Assembly: GCA_032622095.1 (NCBI GenBank)
Contig: CP136069.1
Coordinates: 125,631,450-125,695,449 of the forward strand
DNA length: 64,000 nt
Reading direction: 5' to 3'
Source of the DNA: Siphonodentalium dalli
Lineage: Eukaryota; Mollusca; Scaphopoda; Gadilida; Siphonodentaliidae
Position numbers and translations under genes: made by a program. Of this stretch, positions 57,769 to 64,000 are shown one piece after another. How positions within the stretch are numbered: position 1 is the stretch's first letter; every line of letters starts with the position of its first letter. The notes beneath the pieces are model-generated. The model saw only the letters and a list, made by a program, of their open reading frames with translations, did no database searches and was not told the DNA's origin.

Positions 57769-58844
57769 TTATAATATAAAGCGGACTATTTCGCTGTGCA
57801 GTCGTATGAATACAAAACTTTCATTATCAGGTTTAGTCTCTACTATACATATAGGGGCCTGAACCCTAATTCCAGATTCCAGCATGCAATTTTCTGTTTG
57901 TTAATTGAACAGGTTCTGTTGCACATGCAGGCTCCAAAATAGCGTGTGTTCTGCCCCTTCTGTCATAACGAAATAAACCCATAAATTATTCTCTCAACTA
58001 GTAATGGCTGACAAAGAAAAACACACTTGCTGGCAGGGGGGGGGGGGTCTGCAAAAAAATTCCGTATATAGGGCCGGGGTGGGTGGGTGTTACAGAGGCC
58101 GAAAAAATTGTGCTTGTAATTTTTTTCCAAAATGTTTTTTTTTTCAAACAATTTACAAGTACTGACCATGTAATGTTGTTTGTAAGCATTTTAATACCAT
58201 GCTTGTTGGTATAGGGCTATATAGGCAGCTAAAGTGACTCTTTAGCCTCAGGTTTAGCAATATTCTGGATTTCACAGGATCCCGGACCACTTCACAGTGG
58301 ACCACCGTAATAGCGTTCAGGAAACTTATGATCAACGGAAGAAATATTTAGTAACAAAATTAATATATTACCCAGTTGTATACCTGAATAAAAGTAATAA
58401 AACAAAAAAACTGTATCACAAATTGGATACTACATGGTGAATACTCAATGATGACTAGATATCATTAACCTGATTGTTGCATAACATGAAATTGAAAAGG
58501 GTATCTCATAAATTTCTAATGTCTGAAATACTGTCTTGCATGTTCTGGCATGTAATCAAATTCATTCCTTCTGGTTATTTCTCATATTGAATGATTGCAA
58601 GTAATGTTAATTTGCAACAATTATCCAAATAAAACTGAATTGGTTATGATGAATGACCGTTACTATTTACTCAGCAGCTCAGACAATCCCAACTGAAGGT
58701 GACGCTATTCTCATTGAATTTCCGAACTTTATCTTGGAGCTTTACTGCTCAACAAGACTAAACTAGAGGTGTGACTGTCCAAATGGGACTACAGATACCC
58801 CCCTGTTTTTAAAATACTAAGATGTTTCACATGTCAGTAAACAT

Positions 58845-59565
58845 TTAGTTAAAATAATAAAATAACAGTTCCCATTGCAGGTGTACAACCATAACCCTAA
58901 TCTTATACCTATTGACCGAAAAATGTAGGAATAAAAGCTTGGACAAAATTATGTATGTTGCGAACAAATTTCTAAGTCGAAAAAGGGGAATAACTCCACA
59001 CAAAAAATGTCGGACAGACATCATAATCGCAGGTGCACAGGTTCCCATGGTACTAAATATCAGTGCCAAGATTAAAAAACATTGATCGAAAAATGTAGAA
59101 ATAAAAGCTCGGACAAAATTATGCATGTTGCAAAAAACAATTCTAAGTCGAAAAAGGGGGATAACTCCACCAAAAAATGTCGGACAGACGTCATAATCGC
59201 AGGTGCACAAGTTCCCATGGTACTAAATATCTGTGCCACGTTTTAAAGAAATTGACCGAAAAATGTAGGAATAAAAACTCGGACAAAAGTATACATGTTG
59301 CGAAAAATTTCTAAGTCGAAAAAGGGGGGATAACTCCACCAAAAAAAGTCTGACAAACGTCATAATCGCAGGTGCACAGATTCCCATGGTGGTTGATGTC
59401 TGTGCCAAGTTTCACGGAAATTGATCAAAAAACGACTGAGAAAAACTCCGGACAAATTTGTGTCCACGGACGGACGACGGACGGACGACGGACGACGGAC
59501 GGACGACGGACGGACGGACAAGCTGACTCCAGTATACCCCCCTAACTTCGTTGCGGGGGGTATAA
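58845..59565 (+). mobile_element. pearl-like element, second family
   Basis: Four ~170-bp units (GTTCCCAT(T/G)G at about 58868, 59042, 59212, 59382; GACCGAAAAATGTAGGAATA, AAGTCGAAAAAGGGG, GTCGGACAGACGTCATAATC). They are followed by a GGACGGACGAC microsatellite (59464-59518) and a terminal hairpin TATACCCCCC-loop-GGGGGGTATA (about 59533-59563). Confidence 0.75.
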
Positions 59566-59627
59566 CTAAAATACTAATTGAATACTGTTATCACTTACAA
59601 ATAGATGAACTGAAATAATGTGATGCA

Positions 59628-60129
59628 TTAAAGGTACGGTTGGCCTTGGCGGTGGGTATCCTGTGAAAATATTTACACCCGTCAAAAACCGCCACAATCA
59701 GAAAGAACATCAAAATGTAGACAGACTTTGTCCGTATACAAATAAGAAATATCGCATAAACAGTATGTTATTGTCATCTGTTTGACCATTGTTATGTAAA
59801 CAAAAGCATAAAAAGTAACTTTTCTGGTGTTTGTTTATATTATGATGGTAAACATAAAGAGCGTTCTTTGTTGGTGAATTCCTGATATGGAACTAATAAA
59901 GAGCGTTTATGCCATTTGTGTGTGATTAGCCAGTAGCATTGTGTTGTCTTCTGTAACACAATCAGGCTCTTGCTTATGTAATATATAGTAGGTCTTTGTG
60001 ATAACATGCTGTTTACGCGATGGTCATGGTATATATGAACGAAACTGTATGCGTTTTAATGTTTTTCTGTTTACGGTGACTGGAACAAATATGAATATTT
60101 TCGACAACTAAGGCCTCACGTGCCTTTAA
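59628..60129 (+). mobile_element. MITE-K, copy 2 (full length)
   Basis: TTAAAGGTACGGTTGGCC at the start and GGCCTCACGTGCCTTTAA at the end, with TTAA on both sides. It is nearly identical to 14058-14558, including the two TAAAGAGCGTT motifs (59855, 59897). It is nested inside element A copy 2. Confidence 0.88.
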
Positions 60130-61064
60130 GATGCATTGAGAAATTACATTCTGGTAGGCATTGGTGGTCATAACCCGTGATATTATGCATATTCGTCCCC
60201 CATTTCTGGTCCGTCACCATGCCATAGGGCATCAAAATATGACAACCGACTCTTGAGTTATAATGCAAAATGTTTTTACGGACGGACGGCTCGAGACGTC
60301 AACTATATACCCGCCGACTAACATCGGGCAGTATAATAACCATATCTCTATGTGTATACCTAACCAAAAACAATTCCCCCCCCCCCACCCACCCCGTTGG
60401 ATAAGACTAAAGAGTTCTTTGGTCATGTACAAATAATTGTGGAACCCCTGATCTGTTTACCACTATTTACACTGGCCAGTGTTCTCTGACAGACACAACA
60501 CACTCGATATATTAAGGCTATAATGGGGTCTAGGGCGATTTGTGACATATAGTGTACCTACACAATGCTTTATTATTGTTGTTAGATACTGAATACACCA
60601 GGAAACACATGGAAATACAGTTTATTTTTCGTTTTTCTGATCTGTGTTTACCAATTAGTAAGGCAGTTAACACAGTTATTGAAGAATGGCTAAAAAAAAC
60701 TCTGAAATTTTGATAAAAACATGAGAAAGGGGGGTTGGTCCCCAAAATTTTGGAGGAAAAAAATATTTTTTTTGCACAAATGGGGTGGTGGGTCCCTCGG
60801 GTCGATTTTTTTTTTGGGCCCTATATGTGCAATTTTTTTCCAGACCCCCCCCCCCCATGTTGCTGGGGAGAAATTCTTGTAAACATAATATAAACGAAAC
60901 TGCATGTAGCGCGTTGTCAAATAACAATTGAATCAAATCGTGAATTAATGTTACTTCATTCAATGATTCATACATACAGTAAGCATTTATTAAGATGTCA
61001 ATTTGGGTTCGAACCATGTTCAATGATGCCGAAAACAAGCCACGTAGCAAAAGGGACACAATTG

Positions 61065-61535
61065 TATGGCGTTTGACTGTCAATCAAGACTTGCAGGAAT
61101 ATATCGTTACAAAGAAGGGGACTATCGTTTTAAACCAGATGAATTGGACTTAAGTCCAAATGAATTGAACTTAAGTCCAAATCAATTCACTAATTGGACT
61201 TAAGTCCAATTATTTGGACTTAAGTCCAAATCATTTGGACTTAAGTCTAATTAGTGAATTGATTTGGACGTAAGTCCAATTTATTTGGTCTTTAAGTCCA
61301 AATGATTTGGACTTAAGTCCAAATAGCGAATTGGACTTAAGTCCAAATACCAAATATGGAGTTTGACTGTCAAGCAAGACTTGCAGGAATATACCATTAC
61401 AAAGAAGGGGACTATCGTTTCAAACCAGATGAATTGGACTTAAGTCCAAATGATTTTAACTTAAGTCCAATTATTTGGACTTAAGTCCAATTAATTGGAC
61501 TTAAGTCCAAATAAATCAAAAATGTGAAAACGGCT
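61065..61535. repeat. array of TTGGACTTAAGTCCAA palindromes (right) with an 80-bp direct repeat
   Basis: About a dozen copies of the same 16-bp dyad as 53010-53655. The leader GTTTGACTGTCAA(T/G)CAAGACTTG, GGAATATA-C-TTACAAAGAAG and GACTATCGTTT(T/C)AAACCAGA occurs twice (61070 and 61365), each time leading into the array. The right flank (GAAAACGGCTTGCCAT) is the inverse of the left array's flank. Confidence 0.9.
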
Positions 61536-61799
61536 TGCCATAGCCCGTAATGTTCCAGTTAGTTTTAGTGTTGGGGTTATGGTCAGGGTTTTTGGGTCCC
61601 GCCCGTGCTACATCTTTATGGTCATGATTAGGGCCCCGATCCGGTTATGCTTAGTTGTTGGGCCCCGCCACACTCCACCCTCGCTCCAACGCTTTTCATT
61701 CCGTCCCGGTCGGGGTAATGGACCAGGATGCCGTCCTGTCACATCACCTCTCGGGCATATGATTGGAACATTGATTGAATGAATAACTGATTACTACAT
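61536..61799. repeat. GC-rich flank of the right palindrome array
   Basis: Degenerate sequence (GTCCCGCCCG, GGGCCCCG, CCGTCCCGGTCGGGG) of the same style as 52740-52960 and 29690-29890. No gene. Confidence 0.45.
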
Positions 61800-61910
61800 G
61801 TAATCCGTATGGACGGAGTAAGCAATCCGTTCGAACGGATTAGTAAGTCGTGTGAACGGATTAGTAATCCATGCCGACCGATTAGTGTTACGTGTGCACG
61901 GATTAAAAAT
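61800..61910. repeat. ~26-bp tandem of ACGGATTA-type dyads
   Basis: AATCCGTNNGNACGGA-type dyads recur about every 26 bp (61802, 61827, 61853, 61877, 61900), e.g. AATCCGTTCGAACGGATTAG. One related unit lies at 29253-29275, near the other end of the same intron. Confidence 0.7.
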
Positions 61911-62545
61911 TAATTTACAATGTCACCTCACGGGCTCCATCTACTTTTGTACTAAATATGGAGTTTTTATCGATACAATTCTGTGTTTGGAATCGACGGC
62001 GTGTTTTCTCCAGTAATGAAGTCTGCCAATCCAATATTAGAGACCTTTCGCAAAATCACGAATACGATTATGGACAGGTCAAAGTTCGATCTTTATATAC
62101 GCACGGGGTTCTTATGTGAAATGGAATAAACCCTACTCAGTTTAATTATGTGCAGATGTGTCAAGGATGTGCCACCGGTCCTGCTTAGGGACGCTCTAAC
62201 ATTATCCGTGTGGTGTATAACACACGGACGTGAACATGGGATCTGATGTCAGAGACACACAATTCTTTTTACATATATATATGTGTAACTGAATACAGTG
62301 AGGCATATGCCGTCTCACCAATTAAACATCGTAAAAAATTGTGATGGTATCCACCTTACTATAGGACAATATATCCTATCCATAATCGTAATATTGATTT
62401 TGAGAAAGTTCTCTAATATAGCGGTGCTTGGCACGAATATGTTGTTTATAGTCTGTTTTATGAGCTTTCGAACATTTCATCATATAATTGCGAGGTTGAA
62501 TTTCATGTAACTACAGTTCGTTCACATGTCTCTGTCTATTTCCAG
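61911..62545. other. 3' end of the large GPCR intron
   Basis: No gene. The acceptor tract TCTCTGTCTATTTCCAG ends at 62545. Confidence 0.5.
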
Positions 62546-63066
62546 GAGCGATCTTTTGCAAATTGGTGAATTTTTCGCCCGTCCTGTGCATCATGGCGTC
62601 CGCCTATAGTCTCGTCGCTATATCCCATGAGCGTTATCGGGCGGTGTGTTGTGCAATTGAGCCACAGTTCACAAAACGCCAATGTGCTGTTATCATTATG
62701 GGAATTTGGGTTTTGTCATGGCTTGTCTCAATCCCAACTATCATAGAGTTCAACAACTACGAGGTGGTGGATGGTAACAAGACATTCACATCCTGTCGAA
62801 GTGGATCGGTCCCCTACGAATTCTCGATTCTCAACGGATTCTTCGTGACTTTAGTTTCATACGTCACCCCTCTCGTGATAATCGTCCTCAACTACACGAG
62901 AATCGCACTCTTCGCAGCACAACAATCGACCAAGGAAAAGAAAAATCCACACGCTTTGAGGTCCATCATTTCCAAAGGTCGGAAGAAAATCGTCAAAATG
63001 ATGGCCATAATCACAGCAATGTTTTCGATTTCCTGGTTGCCTTATTTCCTAATTTTAACGATATCG
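62546..63066 (+). CDS. class A peptide-type GPCR, exon with TM3-TM6
   Basis: Acceptor TATTTCCAG|GAGCG, phase 1. Reads (G)AIFCKLVNFSPVLCIM with the conserved TM3 Cys. SLVAISHERYRAV follows, where HERY stands for the E/DRY motif. TM4 has the conserved Trp (MGIWVLSWLVSIP) and ECL2 has Cys (FTSCRSG). TM5 has the conserved Pro (SYVTPLVIIVLNYTRIALF). A short basic ICL3 (KEKKNPHALRSIISKGRKK) precedes TM6 FSISWLPYFLILTIS, which keeps W-x-P but has Ser instead of the usual Cys before it. The canonical donor GTAAGT starts at 63067. The features fit a neuropeptide-type rhodopsin-family receptor at the plasma membrane coupling to G proteins; subfamily unknown. Confidence 0.9.
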
Positions 63067-63218
63067 GTAAGTTGACCATTAACCATTTCTTTACTGAATG
63101 GATTCTCCCATCAGTCATAAAAGTATATATTGGAATCGTATATTATTAATCTGGAGGGAGAACAGATGGCAGACATGAACTAACTAATAATACAAGTTGT
63201 AAAATGATTTTGTTTCAG
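63067..63218 (+). repeat. short GPCR intron, homologous to the start of the 33-kb intron
   Basis: 63067-63190 aligns with 29102-29230. If the acceptor TTTTGTTTCAG at 63208-63218 is used the intron is ~150 bp, so most of it is the shared sequence. Confidence 0.65.
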
Positions 63219-63290
63219 TGAACATCATCGATACATGGGTTAAAATTGTTGGGATATACACTGTTGCGTTAACGTTGAGTCAAATTCCAG
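63219..63290 (+). CDS. candidate GPCR exon with ECL3 and start of TM7
   Basis: After acceptor TTTTGTTTCAG|TG the frame reads NIIDTWVKIVGIYTVALTLS. Counting from the TM6 Pro, the run ends where the NSxxNP motif of TM7 should begin, which fits an intron near there. The frame requires a phase-1 junction. The best donor (GTAAGT at 63067) is phase 0 and would create a stop. A weaker GT at 63071 (GTTGAC) gives phase 1 and an in-frame join. The 3' boundary is not determined, and NPxxY is not in the window by my reading. Confidence 0.5.
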
Positions 63291-64000
63291 AAGTTGGGTT
63301 CAATTGTTGGGCTAGATTTTTGGGTTAGATTAGTTTATTTAATAATAACTGGGTTTCAGTTGCTCCACTTGATAAAGATCTGCTGGACGTGAGCTCTCTA
63401 TGTATCTCTTATTGGTATCAAACTCAAATAGATACACGGCGAATGCATCTGTTATGTCGGAATGATATAGCTGTAGTATTGCTTGTGCCTTTGGTACAAG
63501 TTTTCTTTTCTAGATTGATAATTTATTCCCGAAATGGAAGTCTTTAATGTTACACCTCGTTTCACTAGGTTCGAATATTAATTAAATGTCTCTCATCTAT
63601 ACAGATCTTAAGATCAGAATTGAATCTATTGATTGGTCGCAGCTCCTGAAAACACGTTTTTTCCGGTGTTTTCTGGTGCTTGCAAATGTTTTCCTTTTGC
63701 CCTTTTTTGACCTAATTACAAGCTGTTTAGCCTATATAATGATTGTTTTGATGTGTTATGATCTAAATAACACATGTAGTGTACACACAATATACTAGGT
63801 ACAGTTATCTGTGGTCAGGTTGGCCTCAGAATGTTTTGATTATTTGGTCCCTTCTACTGAATACTAAGTAAAACTTCGTGAAATTTTTAACTGCGCTGGC
63901 CCACCTGGGTTGGATAACCACTTGGTATGTAAATATATTATAATGAACTCTAAAGACAAATAAACCACATAAACTTCAGTAAGTCAAATAAAATATCACA
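63291..64000. other. non-coding stretch to the window end
   Basis: Presumably intron or 3' gene sequence of the GPCR. I could not find an NPxxY-coding exon or other feature here. Confidence 0.4.

Larger units (their letters stand above)
58034..60859 (-). mobile_element. TIR element A, copy 2, inverted and interrupted
   Basis: Reverse-complement match to 36699-38010 at 58034-58327 and about 60135-60859. The TSD TTGCTGG lies at 58027-58033 and 60860-60866, again 7 bp. About 1.8 kb of foreign sequence (pearl-like plus MITE-K) lies between the two halves. The poly-G/C ends have expanded to 10-12 nt. Confidence 0.8.
29102..62545 (+). other. 33.4-kb GPCR intron, packed with mobile elements
   Basis: Bounded by donor GTATGT (29102) and acceptor TCTATTTCCAG (ending 62545), phase 1. 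Nearly all elements between 29.2 and 61.9 kb lie in this intron on both strands. They include three TIR transposons over 1 kb, a 3.6-kb palindrome, Helitron-like arrays, LINE fragments and a SINE. No other convincing cellular exon was seen within it. Confidence 0.75.

Overview
The window looks like animal genomic DNA, most probably from a lophotrochozoan and plausibly a mollusc. It is AT-rich, protein-coding sequence is sparse and split by introns, and nearly everything else is layered transposon-derived DNA. The mollusc guess is an inference from repeat style: pearl-like elements with about 170-bp tandem cores followed by (ACGG)n, tRNA-derived SINEs with an AAACCAAACC-type tail, and Helitron-like elements ending in a hairpin plus CTAG. 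No bacterial operon, rRNA, CRISPR array or intact tRNA gene was seen.

Layout. About 0-7 kb holds small hairpins and short repeats around the one long intact reading frame, a minus-strand gene (3415-4833). It encodes an N-terminal C2H2 zinc finger, a Gln/His-rich linker, a viral/Polinton-style packaging ATPase domain and a degenerate C-terminal finger. 8-20 kb is a graveyard of LINE pieces (an L1/Tx1-like copy at 8.1-9.6 kb interrupted by a pearl-like element; a second clade at 16.3-18.4 kb), a tRNA-derived SINE, foldbacks, a TTAA-type MITE and an SGNH-like fragment. 21.3-28.3 kb is one LINE copy split by a 3.1-kb transposon with perfect 37-bp terminal inverted repeats (TIRs) and an 8-bp target-site duplication (TSD).

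The clearest cellular gene is a class A (rhodopsin-like) GPCR on the plus strand. One exon (TM1-TM2) is at 28879-29101, a second (TM3-TM6) at 62546-63066, and a third candidate (start of TM7) near 63219. The intron between the first two is about 33.4 kb and holds most of the mobile DNA: a 3.6-kb palindromic element (31880-35515), Helitron-like elements (36.3-38.4 and 54.6-57.8 kb, the latter head to tail), a long-TIR element (39.0-42.5 kb), two LINE fragments (44.9-48.5 and 49.0-50.3 kb), a hAT-type element (51318-52372), two inverted arrays of the palindrome TTGGACTTAAGTCCAA (53.0-53.7 and 61.1-61.5 kb), and two copies of a TIR element with 7-bp TSDs (36699-38010 and 58034-60859).

Main points for a second look: the zinc-finger/packaging-ATPase fusion with an altered Walker B; homologous sequence starting at the splice donor of two different introns of the GPCR, as expected of introner-like elements; head-to-tail Helitron-like units; the TTGGACTTAAGTCCAA arrays; and an 11-mer (TAAAGAGCGTT) recurring in otherwise unrelated repeats. 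All identifications are by eye; no database search was run.
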